NCBI GenBank assembly: GCA_020073705.1
Contig: JAIQES010000007.1
Coordinates: 1 to 64,000, forward strand
From: Terriglobia bacterium
GTDB taxonomy: Bacteria; Acidobacteriota; Terriglobia; Acidiferrales; UBA7541
DNA length: 64,000 bases
Reading direction: 5' to 3'
Shown here: piece after piece, positions 8,995 through 18,565 of the stretch
Position numbering within the stretch: position 1 is the stretch's first letter
Layout of the letters: each line of letters begins with the position of its first letter
The notes under the pieces: generated by a model
Seen by the model: the letters and a program-made list of their open reading frames with translations, nothing else
Told to the model about the DNA's origin: nothing
Database searches by the model: none
Program-made: the position numbers and the translations under genes

Positions 8995-10662
8995 ATGATG
9001 TCTGTAGATCTAATCACCACCAAACAGCTCGACGGGAAACACGGGCGCTCCTCACGAAAGAGAATCGAAACGCTCACGTACGTCGATCTCGGCCCTGGCA
9101 ATGGGGGAATGCTAATTGATATCAGCGAAGGAGGAGTATCCTTTCAAGGGATTAAACCGCTGGAGACGGACGAACTTCTCCCCATTATTTTCAAACTACC
9201 CACCATCAACGATTTCATACGGGTCACCGGTCAAGTTATCTGGTTGAACGGTTCTGGAAAAGGCGGCGGCCTGCGGTTCGTCGAGTTGCCGCAAACTGCC
9301 GAGCGTCTGATTAAGGAGTGGGTCAGCCCGCAGTCTACGTCCCATGATCGCGCAGAAAAGACCCCTGCTTCCTCCCGAGCCGATGAAACGAATCAATTCG
9401 AATCCTCTCCGGCCTTACCCATGATGGCGAAGCGGGATAGACCCTCTAGCAAGGCTAACGGGAGTGTGTCTGAGCCGTTGCGCGATTCATCTTTCTCTCC
9501 CTCCACAGCCACCGATGCAGCCAAGGTTTCTGGATCGATGGTAACGGGCCTTGGTTTGAAAGATTCGACCTCAACTTCCGGATTTCCAGGTCCCACCGTG
9601 AAGACTGAACGCAGCGCGAACGGGATAACGCTATTTGCACTGGGAATATTTGCGTCCTTAGCCACCGTGTTAGTTCTTGGTGCAATCTTTTATCAATCCC
9701 ACCGCGGGCAGGTGCTATCTGCATCTAAAGCCAGGACCGAACCGGCCAGCGATCTATCCCTTGGATTGAAACTGGAGCGAAGCGGAAAAGATTGGCAGAT
9801 AGGCTGGAGCAGAAATGCCGATGTCGTGGTCAAGGCAATCGGTGGACATTTGTCGATCACAGATGGGCAAAATCACAAGGAGCTAGATTTGGACCCCGGC
9901 GAACTGCGGAGCGGCAGCATCGTGTATACGCCTGTGACGGATAGCGTGGTTGTGCGACTCCAAGTCGTTGGCGGGAACTCGGCGCCACCGGTCAGTGAGT
10001 CCGTGCGCGTTATTGCTGGGATAGCGCCCGTGCGCTCCCCTGACACACAAACGCCCGAATCTTTGCCTGGGAAATCAACCGAATCAAGGTTGAAAGTATC
10101 CTCGACCGTCCCTTCGATCGCCGGAGTTTTGGGAAGTTCCGAGAAACAAGCCCCTACCGTCCCTCGCGAGACGCTCGCGACATCGGTCAAAACTGACCCA
10201 CGGAAATTCGAAAGAATGGCGGGCAATTTGAGGCCTGCGACGCCGTTTGCTAGCGCCACATCCCGGGCGAATGAAGTTGGCCTGCCAACTGTTGCGATCC
10301 CAGTTCAACCAGAATCGGGTCCAAACGTATCCGCATTTGTCCCGGGGCCACAACCTCCTGCACCGCCTGCAAGTCTGTCTCCTGCACGAGGACGTGAAGT
10401 CGATCCGGCTCAACTCATTGAACGAAAGGCTCCGGTCTACCCGGCGGCAGCACAGCAAAACCACATTTCAGGGTCGGTCGAATTGAGTTTCCACATTGGT
10501 GCGGATGGCCGCGTGAATCACGTAAATGTCGTAAAGGGGAATCCCTTGTTAGCAAGAGCTGCGGTGGAAGCCGTACAGCTGTGGCACTACAAGGCCGCAC
10601 GTGTCAATGGCATCCCTGTCGAATCAGAATCTAGTACTGTCATTGTCTTCCAACCGAACTGA
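8995..10662 (+). CDS. PilZ domain-TM-TonB C-terminal domain fusion protein
   Basis: From the ATG at 8995 (AAAGG six bases upstream) the protein has 555 residues. Residues about 22-109 look like a PilZ domain (RSSRKRIE near its start, DISEGGVSF, and a W-x-N strand), the c-di-GMP-binding fold. A low-complexity Ser/Pro linker leads to one membrane helix (about 210-233). A periplasmic part follows with a beta-rich region, a Pro/Ser-rich spacer and a TonB C-terminal domain (about 479-555, from PVYPAAAQQNHISGSVELS to the end). The topology would place c-di-GMP sensing in the cytoplasm and the TonB-like domain in the periplasm. A perfect hairpin follows. The function is not known. Confidence 0.75.
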   Translation: MMSVDLITTKQLDGKHGRSSRKRIETLTYVDLGPGNGGMLIDISEGGVSFQGIKPLETDELLPIIFKLPTINDFIRVTGQVIWLNGSGKGGGLRFVELPQTAERLIKEWVSPQSTSHDRAEKTPASSRADETNQFESSPALPMMAKRDRPSSKANGSVSEPLRDSSFSPSTATDAAKVSGSMVTGLGLKDSTSTSGFPGPTVKTERSANGITLFALGIFASLATVLVLGAIFYQSHRGQVLSASKARTEPASDLSLGLKLERSGKDWQIGWSRNADVVVKAIGGHLSITDGQNHKELDLDPGELRSGSIVYTPVTDSVVVRLQVVGGNSAPPVSESVRVIAGIAPVRSPDTQTPESLPGKSTESRLKVSSTVPSIAGVLGSSEKQAPTVPRETLATSVKTDPRKFERMAGNLRPATPFASATSRANEVGLPTVAIPVQPESGPNVSAFVPGPQPPAPPASLSPARGREVDPAQLIERKAPVYPAAAQQNHISGSVELSFHIGADGRVNHVNVVKGNPLLARAAVEAVQLWHYKAARVNGIPVESESSTVIVFQPN

Positions 10663-10700
10663 ATTGGGACTTCTAGTAAGAACAATGGCGTAAAAATCGA

Positions 10701-10724
10701 AAGGGGCTCGAAACCGAGCCCCTT
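10701..10724 (+). terminator. Hairpin terminator after the PilZ-TonB gene
   Basis: AAGGGGCTCG and CGAGCCCCTT form a perfect 10-bp stem with an AAAC loop 38 bp after the stop. There is no T-run. A second small palindrome (CCCGGCTAAGCCGGG, 10750-10764) follows. Confidence 0.6.
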
Positions 10725-11129
10725 CCAGCAATACCCCATTTCACCCTATCCCGGCTAAGCCGGGCCATCACCACCCCGGGAAAATCAAGAACTAGTTAAT
10801 CTGCGATGTTGCAACCGCATTGCCACCCGATAATATTTTAGTGCTGCCGATTAAGTCATTGTAAATACATCATTTAATTTAGACAAAAACTTTATGGCGT
10901 TAAGTAGATCTCAATCTTATACAGTTTTTCACATAATCTCATTCCCAATTCTATGGTCTTCAGTAGAGTACAAGGCCTACTTGTACTATTCCCATGCTAC
11001 TTCCCCAGCGCTGCCATGCCCAAGGCACACGCCAGAACAAAAGCCGTGTATTCCAGACGCGCTGAAAGTTGAAGTTTTTCTATATGGAAAGTCAGCGAGA
11101 AGAAGAAGTTCCCCGAAGAAATGAAAAAA
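10725..11129. other. AT-richer intergenic region, no gene supported
   Basis: This stretch is noticeably richer in A and T than its surroundings (especially 10840-10960). A 76-codon open frame at 10894-11124 has no ribosome site or recognisable features. It separates the accessory block from the minus-strand glmM operon. Confidence 0.4.
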
Positions 11130-12473
11130 CTAAGCGCCGATGGCGGCGCGGATCGCGGAAGCCAAGGTCTCGGCCCAATGCGTCACATCTTCAGCGCGCT
11201 CGGCTTCGACCATGATGCGCGCTTTAGGTTCGGTGCCCGAATAGCGCACCACGACGCGCCCGGCGGCTCCGAGCGTCTTCGTGGCCTCGTCAATCGCGGC
11301 GGAAACAACGGGCAGAGATTCAAGCGGAGGCTTGGATTTCACCCTGATGTTCACGATGGTTTGCGGAAAAACCTTGAGGCCGCACAGCAAGTCGTCCAGG
11401 GGCCCGCGCAGCGCTACCAGGCAGGCCATCTTGAGCGCCGTGAGCAGGCCGTCGCCGGTGGTGGCATCGTCGAGAAAAATAATGTGCCCGGATTGTTCGC
11501 CGCCCAGATTCGCGCCGCTGCGCAACATCTCTTCGAGCACGTAGCGATCACCCACCGGCGTCCGAACCAGGATCAAGCCTTCGGCTTCGAGCGCGCGCTC
11601 AAGACCAAGATTCGCCATCGTCGTGCCAATCACGCGCCCGCCATTCAACTGCCCGACAGATTTCAAGAATCGCGCCGCGGCCAGCAGCACACCGTCGCCG
11701 TTCACATGCCGCCCGCTCGCGCTGACGAATATCGCCCGGTCGGCATCGCCGTCAAAGGCCACACCCAGCGCGGCGCGCGTTTCGATCACTTTCTTCTGCA
11801 GATTTTCTGGATGCAGCGAGCCACAGCCGTCGTTGATATTGCGCCCGTTTGGCTGGTCGTGGATCGCGATCACGCTGGCGCCAAGCGAGCGGAACAGCGA
11901 TGGCCCAAGCTGGCTGGCGGCGCCGTTGGCGCAGTCGAGCACGAGTTTCATTCCTGCGAGGTTCGTGCCCGGGATCACCCGCCCGCGCAGATACGCCAAG
12001 TACTCCTCGACGAGCGCGCGGTCGGTGGGAACGGCAGCCCCATGCGGGATAGGCTGGTAATTCTTGTGACTATGAATTTCGATTTCGAGGTGTTCCTCGA
12101 CTTCGTCGGGGAATTTCATGCCGGTTCCGGCAAACAGCTTCACGCCATTATCGTGAAACGGGTTGTGCGAGGCGGAAATCACCATGCCAGCCGAGAACTT
12201 TTTCTGCCGTACCAGGCAGGCAACGCCGGGCGTGCTGATGACGCCAGCGGAGACGAAAACCACGCCATCATCTGCCAGTCCCGCGCCAAGTTGCGCGGCG
12301 ATATGCGGGCCGGATTCACGCGTGTCCATGCCGATTAAGACGCGCGGTTTCGGGTCACGCTCCAACAGATATTTTCCGAGAGCGCGCGCGACGCCGTAGA
12401 GAGTGGCGTCGTCCAGCGGATACGTGCCTGGAATTCCGCGAATGCCGTCGGTGCCGAACAGTTCCTTGGTCAT
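11130..12473 (-). CDS. glmM: Phosphoglucosamine mutase
   Basis: The 447-residue protein converts glucosamine-6-phosphate to glucosamine-1-phosphate for peptidoglycan and LPS precursor synthesis. It shows the phosphoserine active-site loop SASHNPFHDNG, the metal-binding loop DGDADR and the C-terminal phosphate-binding RYSGTEPKARIMVE. Length is typical of the family (about 445). It is the last gene of a minus-strand operon cdaA-ybbR-glmM, the order known from Firmicutes, where the diadenylate cyclase and GlmM interact physically. The gap to ybbR is 66 bp. Confidence 0.96.
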   Translation of the reverse strand: MTKELFGTDGIRGIPGTYPLDDATLYGVARALGKYLLERDPKPRVLIGMDTRESGPHIAAQLGAGLADDGVVFVSAGVISTPGVACLVRQKKFSAGMVISASHNPFHDNGVKLFAGTGMKFPDEVEEHLEIEIHSHKNYQPIPHGAAVPTDRALVEEYLAYLRGRVIPGTNLAGMKLVLDCANGAASQLGPSLFRSLGASVIAIHDQPNGRNINDGCGSLHPENLQKKVIETRAALGVAFDGDADRAIFVSASGRHVNGDGVLLAAARFLKSVGQLNGGRVIGTTMANLGLERALEAEGLILVRTPVGDRYVLEEMLRSGANLGGEQSGHIIFLDDATTGDGLLTALKMACLVALRGPLDDLLCGLKVFPQTIVNIRVKSKPPLESLPVVSAAIDEATKTLGAAGRVVVRYSGTEPKARIMVEAERAEDVTHWAETLASAIRAAIGA

Positions 12474-12539
12474 AGTGAAGTCAGGATGGACAGGGCGCCA
12501 CCTTAGGCCCTTGACCTTGAAAGTCTAGCACACGCACTT

Positions 12540-12947
12540 TTAATCGATGGGAGAAGGAGGGCCGCGGCGGGGCACAAGAGTAACGTGGAACTCCGATGGC
12601 GAAACTTGCACGACGGTCGCGCCATACGGGGCACTCACCATTCCCGGGGTGATCCGCAAGAGGGCAGTGCCTTCCTTCCCGTCCTTGAAATCCATACGCA
12701 GGCTCAGATCGGCCGCGTTCATCCGCCGCAGCAACGCCGAGCGCCCGCGCACGCGAACACGCACGGAAATGGGCACGTCGCCGGAAATTTCCAGTTGCGG
12801 AGGCATGTTGGTGAACTCGAGCGCCACCTGGAAGCCTACCTCGGCGAACGGCTCCGAAGTATATGTCATCCACAGTAGAAAAGAAATACCGAGCGCCAGA
12901 AGCTTCAAGGCCGCATTGGCGAAGACGTATTCGCGCAAGAATCGCAT
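12540..12947 (-). CDS. YbbR-domain protein (CdaR-like), short form
   Basis: The 135-residue protein has one N-terminal membrane helix (about residues 10-27, LKLLALGISFLLWMTY) and a single YbbR domain. Firmicute CdaR proteins carry several YbbR repeats, so this is a minimal version. It begins 3 bp after the end of cdaA and precedes glmM. By analogy with CdaR it probably modulates the diadenylate cyclase from the outer face of the membrane; that role is inferred from context. Confidence 0.85.
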   Translation of the reverse strand: MRFLREYVFANAALKLLALGISFLLWMTYTSEPFAEVGFQVALEFTNMPPQLEISGDVPISVRVRVRGRSALLRRMNAADLSLRMDFKDGKEGTALLRITPGMVSAPYGATVVQVSPSEFHVTLVPRRGPPSPID

Positions 12948-12950
12948 CGT

Positions 12951-13781
12951 CTATCTCCGCGCCGATGTCCGGACGTTTGAAAGCGCGGCGGGCAGCACCA
13001 TGGTGGTCCGCCGGCGCGAGACCATCTCGTTCAGCCGGTCGCTAAGCTCCTCGGGCGTGAGATTCGTGTCGATCGTTCCGGCGGAGGCAACCGAAATGGA
13101 GCCGGTTTCCTCTGAGACCAGCACCACCACGGCGTCGCTATCCTCGGTAATTCCAATGGCCGCGCGGTGCCGTGTTCCGAGCTGTTTCGAAATCATGGGA
13201 TTCAGCGACAGCGGCAGGAAGCAGCCCGCCGCGGCCACGCGTGATCCCTCGATAATTACCGCGCCGTCGTGCAGCGGAGAGCCCGGCCGGAAAATCGAAA
13301 GCAGCAGGTCGTAGGAAAGCTTGGCATCGAGCGGTATCCCGCTCTCGATATACGTCCGCAGCCCCGCCTGGCGCTCGACGACCATGAGCGCGCCGATCCG
13401 GTTCTGCGAAAAATACTCGGCGGCCATCACGATGTCGTCACACGAGGCCTTCGGATTGCGCGAAGCGAATTTCATCAGGGAAAGGTTCCGCCCGAACCGC
13501 GAGAGAGCGCGGCGGATTTCAGGCTGGAAGAGGATGATCAATGCGATCGCCACATAAGGCAGCAGCGTGGTGAGCAGCCATTCGACCATTGCAAGCCGCG
13601 CCCATTGAGCGCCGCGGTAAAAAAAAACAAGCAGCACGATGGCGATCAGCATCTGCACGGCGCGCGTCCCGCGCAGCAGTTTTAGAAAGTAGTAGATCAA
13701 AATCGCAATGATCAGGATGTCCAGCGCCGATCGAACGTCCAGGCGCGCCAGGGGATTCAAAAACAATGCGGCGGCGAGCAT
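12951..13781 (-). CDS. cdaA: Diadenylate cyclase (c-di-AMP synthase)
   Basis: The 276-residue protein has three N-terminal membrane helices (about residues 18-90) followed by the DisA_N catalytic domain. Both hallmark motifs are present: DGA in SPLHDGAVII and RHR in LGTRHRAAIGITEDSDA. It condenses two ATP to c-di-AMP, a second messenger controlling potassium, osmotic balance and wall metabolism. It heads the operon with ybbR and glmM and is divergent from a PerM-like permease with 94 bp between the starts. Confidence 0.95.
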   Translation of the reverse strand: MLAAALFLNPLARLDVRSALDILIIAILIYYFLKLLRGTRAVQMLIAIVLLVFFYRGAQWARLAMVEWLLTTLLPYVAIALIILFQPEIRRALSRFGRNLSLMKFASRNPKASCDDIVMAAEYFSQNRIGALMVVERQAGLRTYIESGIPLDAKLSYDLLLSIFRPGSPLHDGAVIIEGSRVAAAGCFLPLSLNPMISKQLGTRHRAAIGITEDSDAVVVLVSEETGSISVASAGTIDTNLTPEELSDRLNEMVSRRRTTMVLPAALSNVRTSARR

Positions 13782-13875
13782 CGTCGTGAGTTCTACGGTA
13801 TCGCAGCCTTGCCGCTCAGAGCAAGTCGTGGTTTATCCCTGTGCACGGGTGTGCTATGGTGAATTGACTCCGATC

Positions 13876-14934
13876 ATGCAAGACGAAGACATCAAATTCA
13901 CTTCGCGACCCAACTCATCCCAGCGCATCATTGCTTTAGGAATTGTGTTTGCGTTCCTGTACTTTGCTTCGAGCGTCGTTGTGACGCTGTTTCTTGCCGT
14001 CTTGCTCGCGTATTTTCTCGATCCATTCGTCGAATTCCTCGAACGAGTGCACGTCCCCCGCGCGCTCGGAGCGTTGCTCGTGCTTCTGGCGGTCACATCG
14101 CTGATCGGTGGGCTGAGCTATCTGGTGGTAGAACGTGCGGATCAATTCCTTGCCGATTGGCCGCGGTACAGCGCGGTGCTGCGCCACGCCGCAACGGCAT
14201 TTGACCGCAAGCTGGCCACGGTGGAAAAGCAGGTGGAGTCGATTGCGCCGGAAGAAGAAAGAGGCCGCCCGACCGTGCAAGTCGCCGAATCGCGGCCTGT
14301 TCGCGACCTGCTGTTTCGCAGCGTAGGTTCGCTCTACTCCATCCTGCTTGTCGCAACTTTTCTGCCGTTTCTGGTGTTCTTCATGCTTGCTGCCAAGCAG
14401 AGTATCTGGCGAGCCACAATGGAATTATTTCCCGCGGGGAACCGGACGATGGTGAAAAAGGCGCTGGATCAGGTCGGCGTCATGCTCCGCAGCTACCTTG
14501 CCGGCAACGCCCTGGTAGCGCTGATTCTGATGCTCGCGAGTTGGGCCTTTTTCTTGATGATTCATCTGGACTACCCTTTTCTGACGGGCTGCGTCTCGGG
14601 CTTGTTGAATCTGGTCCCGTATCTGGGCGCGGTCCTTACCTGGTTGCCTCCCTTTGTGATCGGCATGGCGCAGTGGAAGACCATCGGTCCTTATGTTGGC
14701 ATTGCGGCGATGCTGAGTGTTTTCCACCTCATTGGGTTCAACGTCCTGATGCCTGCGATTGTTGGACGCCGCGTCCATTTGAACGCCCTCGCGGTTACCA
14801 TTGCGCTGCTGTTCTGGGGCTGGCTGTGGGGCGCGATGGGACTCATTCTGGCGATCCCGATTACGGCGGTGATTAAAGTGATCTGCGACCACGTCGATGG
14901 GTGGGAGCCCGCGGGCCACTGGCTCGGCGGGTAA
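13876..14934 (+). CDS. PerM/AI-2E family permease
   Basis: The start at 13876 gives 352 residues, normal for the family; an upstream extension would overlap the divergent cdaA start. Hydrophobic segments occur near the N-terminus (two helices), followed by a polar stretch of about 90 residues (residues 78-150), then about five or six further helices. The conserved block GLLNLVPYLGAVLTWLPP (near residue 245) and the closing GLILAIPITAVIKV are typical of the AI-2E transporter family (PF01594). Members export small molecules or act as Na+/H+ antiporters, so the substrate cannot be named. Confidence 0.88.
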   Translation: MQDEDIKFTSRPNSSQRIIALGIVFAFLYFASSVVVTLFLAVLLAYFLDPFVEFLERVHVPRALGALLVLLAVTSLIGGLSYLVVERADQFLADWPRYSAVLRHAATAFDRKLATVEKQVESIAPEEERGRPTVQVAESRPVRDLLFRSVGSLYSILLVATFLPFLVFFMLAAKQSIWRATMELFPAGNRTMVKKALDQVGVMLRSYLAGNALVALILMLASWAFFLMIHLDYPFLTGCVSGLLNLVPYLGAVLTWLPPFVIGMAQWKTIGPYVGIAAMLSVFHLIGFNVLMPAIVGRRVHLNALAVTIALLFWGWLWGAMGLILAIPITAVIKVICDHVDGWEPAGHWLGG

Positions 14935-15040
14935 CCCTGCGGACGGACATGTCCTGCGCGTGGATTTGCCAGTCATCTAGAAAGCGGCTGACTCTTTCAG
15001 AAGACTTCCGGCTCAGGACACCAGCAGATGCGGCCTTTTT

Positions 15041-15745
15041 TCACGACATAGGCGAGCATTTCGCACGCAGGCGCGCGACGAGGGTGGCCACATCCTCGGA
15101 TTCCTGAAACAGGCGGATCGCGGCAACACCCGCGGCCCCCGCAACAAGGCACGAAGCCGCGTTCTCGATGGTCACGCCGCCGATGGCGAGAACCGGAATC
15201 CGCACCGAGCGGCAGACTTCACGAAGCCGTTCGATTTTTTGCGGCGGACCGAACGCTGCCTTTGAGGGCGTTGCAAACACTGGGCCGAAGAAAATGTAGT
15301 CCGCGCCAGCGCGCTCGGCTGCGCACGCCGCTTCGAGCGAATGGCACGATACGCCGATCCGGAACTCCATGCGGCCAGCGGCGCGGCGCCACTCCGCCAC
15401 TGCTTCCACTGGCAGCGACGTTTCGCCCAAGTGGACTCCCGCTGCGCCTGCAGCCAGCGCGACATCAAGCCGGTCGTTGACCAGAATGCTTGTGTCGGTC
15501 TCCCGCGTGTTCGCGACCGCTAGCCGCACCAGTTCAGCGAGAGTGCGCGTCTCAAGGTCTTTTTCGCGTATTTGAATCCAGTCAACTCCGGCGTCTGCCG
15601 CGTGCCGAATGATTTCAAGCAGTGCGTGCGCGGGATGTGTCCTCACTTCACGGGAAGCGGAATCGCCCCAGGCGGAACCAAGCGCACGCCGTTCGGTCAC
15701 GTAGCAGAGAGTGAATTTATGTTCGCGTTGCAACGGAGTCCGCAT
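15041..15745 (-). CDS. thiE: Thiamine phosphate synthase
   Basis: The ATG at 15745 gives 234 residues; an upstream TTG would extend it by eight. It joins HMP-pyrophosphate and thiazole phosphate to thiamine phosphate in the cytoplasm. The TIM-barrel motifs are clear: WIQIREKD, ILVNDRLDVALAAGAAGVHLG, the phosphate loop IGVSCHS, DYIFFGPVFATPSK, and VLAIGGVT near the C-terminus. Its start overlaps the end of a small membrane protein gene by 29 bp, so it is the last gene of a three-gene operon with the TPR protein. No other thi genes are in the window. Confidence 0.93.
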   Translation of the reverse strand: MRTPLQREHKFTLCYVTERRALGSAWGDSASREVRTHPAHALLEIIRHAADAGVDWIQIREKDLETRTLAELVRLAVANTRETDTSILVNDRLDVALAAGAAGVHLGETSLPVEAVAEWRRAAGRMEFRIGVSCHSLEAACAAERAGADYIFFGPVFATPSKAAFGPPQKIERLREVCRSVRIPVLAIGGVTIENAASCLVAGAAGVAAIRLFQESEDVATLVARLRAKCSPMS

Positions 15746-15959
15746 GTCCCCGCAGCATGCTCCCGGCAAGCAGAATATCTAGCGCGCCCAGGCCGGTCAC
15801 GGCGCCGCGCACGGAAGGATGCAGCAGATAGGGAATCAGTCCGGGGTACTTGTCCAGGAAGAAATTGTGATCCCAGTATCCCATCCAGGGGACAAGGATC
15901 AGCAGCACTCCGAGCAGAAAGATGTCCAGGCTAAGCAACACGCGCAGGAAGGATTTCAT
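15717..15959 (-). CDS. Small membrane protein of unknown function
   Basis: The 80-residue protein has a strong hydrophobic helix at residues 5-26 (VLLSLDIFLLGVLLILVPWM) and a weaker one near 55-70. It lies 11 bp downstream of the TPR gene and overlaps thiE by 29 bp, so it is expressed with both. The family is not recognised. The loop between helices contains aromatic and acidic residues (GYWDHNFFLDKYPG). Confidence 0.6.
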   Translation of the reverse strand: MKSFLRVLLSLDIFLLGVLLILVPWMGYWDHNFFLDKYPGLIPYLLHPSVRGAVTGLGALDILLAGSMLRGHADSVATRT

Positions 15960-15970
15960 CCCGGCATTGC

Positions 15971-18565
15971 CTAGCGCGTCTTCCCGAGAAGGGCAATCCG
16001 TTCGGAGACATCGCGGTAATCGATATTCATCGCATAAACCTGGGAGAAAGTCTTGAACGCAGCGGACGTTTCACCGGCCAACTCTTGCGCCACTCCCAGA
16101 TCATACCGCAATGCAAGGATGGATTCCTGATCGAGTCCCGGAATTAGGAGCGCGCGTTCGTACCAGATCGCAGCGATGGCCGGCTGTGCTTTCTCCATGA
16201 ATGCCAGGCCCAGCAGGGTACAACATTGCATCGCATAATGGAACGCCATCCCCTTGTCGTTCGCTTTGGCCACTTTCTGGAACTCGCTGATGGCTTCGTC
16301 AAGCAAACCCATTTCGCGGTAAGCGATGCCCAGATTGTAGTGGGTCTCGAGATCTTCGTCATCCTTGCCCATTTCGCCAAGTTCGGAACGAAATTCTTCA
16401 AAGAGGTCGCCCAGAGGTCCGGCCGGCGCGCCACTAGCGGGCACAGGCGATGCGGGAGCGCCATTCGCGGATGTTTGGTCCTCCGGGGATGCGATCGCCG
16501 CGGCAGGAGGCTGTGCCGCAGGAGGCGTTGCGCGTTTTGCCACCTCCGCGGGAATTCCCAGCGCCGCCGTCGCCGACTCCAGTTCGATTGCGAGGTCCGC
16601 CAGGAGCGCATCGGCTGACAGGGTTTCGCTTTGCGAAGCGCCTACGGGCGCCGCGGGCTGCGGTTCGAGATCGAAGGCGGGCGCTTCCAGCGCGAAGACT
16701 GTTGCCTCCGGTTGTGCCGGCTGCGTAGCCGCTGCGGAATCGTCAGAGGCCTCAGCCGACGCCTCAGCGGCGTCCTCCACTGCCTTTTCCAACTCCTGGG
16801 ACAGCGCTGCCCACTCGTCCGACAAATCCACTTCGTGTACGTTGGATTCCACGGGTATCGGAGGGCTGGTTTGCTCCGCGGCCTGAGGCTCTGAAGGAGC
16901 CTCCGGGAGAGGTTCGTCCAGCTCCGCTTCAATTGTCGGCACAGCAAACTCCGGCGGTGCAGCCGCGGAAGACTGAGCCGGTTCGGCCACGACGTCCGCG
17001 GTGGAAAGTCCCGCCGCGCGCTGGAAGCGGCGGCGAAATTCAGCGTATCTCTCGGCACCGGCGCGATCTTTGCGTTCGATCGCAATCTGTTCAAGCGCTG
17101 CGGCGAGTTCAGCCGTGCGACGATCATTGCCCGAGCCCACGGAAAGGTCGAGCAGCCGTTCAAGGACCGGCGTGTGTTGCGGGGTGCGCTGCAGCACGCT
17201 TTCGAGCAGATCAATGGCTTTCTGCGTCAGCCCGTAGCTGGAAAATAGATCGACATCGGTCAGAGCCTGCGTAACGTAGCGCTGTGTCTCTTCTTCGAGC
17301 GCTGGCTCGGGAAATGCTGGAGGAGCAGGTTTGGCCTCCGTTTCCGCTGGCGCTACCTTCGCCGACGAGGAAAGCTCACCTGCCAAAGGCTCAAGCCCGA
17401 TCTTCGCGCGCAATCTCACATACTTGCGCCGCATCGTTTCGTCTTCCGGGTTTCGATCGAGCAGTTGCTCGTAGGTTTCGAGTGCTCTGGAATCGTTCCC
17501 CGTGGCTTCGAGCGCCTGCGCGAGTTGCGCCAGTGCATCCGGCAGACGGAACGAATCGCTGGCCCTCCCGTACAAATCGACCAGCCATTCGAGCGGCTCA
17601 AGCTGTCCTGGACGACGCTCAGCCAGCCGCGACAATGTCTGTGCCAGAGCCTCGTGTTCACCCGAGTCGATCATGGTGTTACGGATGAGCCCCAGCAGAG
17701 CCTGTGCGCGGTCCAAGTCGCCGGCTTCGAGCAGAACGGTGGCGACATGATGCGTCAGCGCAAAGTTCTTTGGCTGCTGCGTAAACACTTTTTCCGCCAG
17801 CGCAGCGGCTTTTTCCGTCTGGCTGCTATCCATATAGTGCTCGAGCAGCATGGTCGTGATCTCGCCGCCCGCATCCTGTTCCAGAAGCGATTCCAGCAGT
17901 GTTGCGGCCTCGGCGCGATTGCCTGTCCCGGACAACGCCCGCGCCTTCAAGATCAGCGTCGGCAGGTGTCGGGCGTCGATTTGCAAGATGCGATCGGCCA
18001 GCCGAACCGCTTCGGCGTGGTCGCCACGATCAAGCACTCGCTGTAACGCGCTGAAAAATATCTCGATGGCCTCTTTCTGCTGACCCATCGCGAGATACAG
18101 TTCGCCAAGTCGCGTCTGCACACGCAGATTATCCGGTTCGGCTTCCAGCAGCTTCCGCAAGAGGGCTGCGGCTTGCGATTGCTTTCCGGCCTTCAGTTGC
18201 ACCTCGGCAAGTTGCAGGTACAGCGGCCGCGCCTCGCTAAGCACACCCTGCTGGACATACAGTTCCGCCAACCGCTCCAGGGGACGGCTTTCCTCCGGCG
18301 CTAACTTGGCAACTTTCTTATAGATGGCGATGGCTTTGGTTGTGAAGCCGTCGTTCAGGAAGATCTTCGCAAGCCGCTCGAAGTATTCAAGCGCCTGGAA
18401 GGTCTCGCCCTGGCGGACGAATAGGTCGCCCAGGGTCATCAATGTGATCTGGTCTTTTGGCTCGTGCTTCAGGATTTGCTGGTATTCCGCGATGGCATGC
18501 GGCAACTTCCCCTGGCGGAGATACTTTTGCGCTGCGTCAAGGTGTTTGCTCTTGTTATAGGCCAT
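15971..18565 (-). CDS. Large TPR-repeat protein with Ala/Glu/Pro-rich spacer
   Basis: The start at 18565 (MAYNKSKHLDAAQKYL) gives 864 residues and places the first TPR at the very N-terminus. There are about ten TPR-like repeats in residues 1-400, an acidic alanine/proline-rich spacer (about 430-730), and a further set of TPRs at the C-terminus (ETHYNLGIAYREMGLLDEA and following). No signal peptide or membrane helix is seen, so it is presumably a cytoplasmic scaffold. It heads the operon with the small membrane protein and thiE. Partners are unknown. Confidence 0.8.
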   Translation of the reverse strand: MAYNKSKHLDAAQKYLRQGKLPHAIAEYQQILKHEPKDQITLMTLGDLFVRQGETFQALEYFERLAKIFLNDGFTTKAIAIYKKVAKLAPEESRPLERLAELYVQQGVLSEARPLYLQLAEVQLKAGKQSQAAALLRKLLEAEPDNLRVQTRLGELYLAMGQQKEAIEIFFSALQRVLDRGDHAEAVRLADRILQIDARHLPTLILKARALSGTGNRAEAATLLESLLEQDAGGEITTMLLEHYMDSSQTEKAAALAEKVFTQQPKNFALTHHVATVLLEAGDLDRAQALLGLIRNTMIDSGEHEALAQTLSRLAERRPGQLEPLEWLVDLYGRASDSFRLPDALAQLAQALEATGNDSRALETYEQLLDRNPEDETMRRKYVRLRAKIGLEPLAGELSSSAKVAPAETEAKPAPPAFPEPALEEETQRYVTQALTDVDLFSSYGLTQKAIDLLESVLQRTPQHTPVLERLLDLSVGSGNDRRTAELAAALEQIAIERKDRAGAERYAEFRRRFQRAAGLSTADVVAEPAQSSAAAPPEFAVPTIEAELDEPLPEAPSEPQAAEQTSPPIPVESNVHEVDLSDEWAALSQELEKAVEDAAEASAEASDDSAAATQPAQPEATVFALEAPAFDLEPQPAAPVGASQSETLSADALLADLAIELESATAALGIPAEVAKRATPPAAQPPAAAIASPEDQTSANGAPASPVPASGAPAGPLGDLFEEFRSELGEMGKDDEDLETHYNLGIAYREMGLLDEAISEFQKVAKANDKGMAFHYAMQCCTLLGLAFMEKAQPAIAAIWYERALLIPGLDQESILALRYDLGVAQELAGETSAAFKTFSQVYAMNIDYRDVSERIALLGKTR

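Noticed and set aside
10894-11124. 76-codon frame in the AT-rich gap
   Set aside because: No ribosome site, no recognisable composition, and a very basic end of low complexity.
11121-12338. A 405-codon open frame on the plus strand opposite glmM
   Set aside because: It is rich in His/Arg as expected from the antisense of a GC-rich gene, and glmM with all motifs occupies the other strand.
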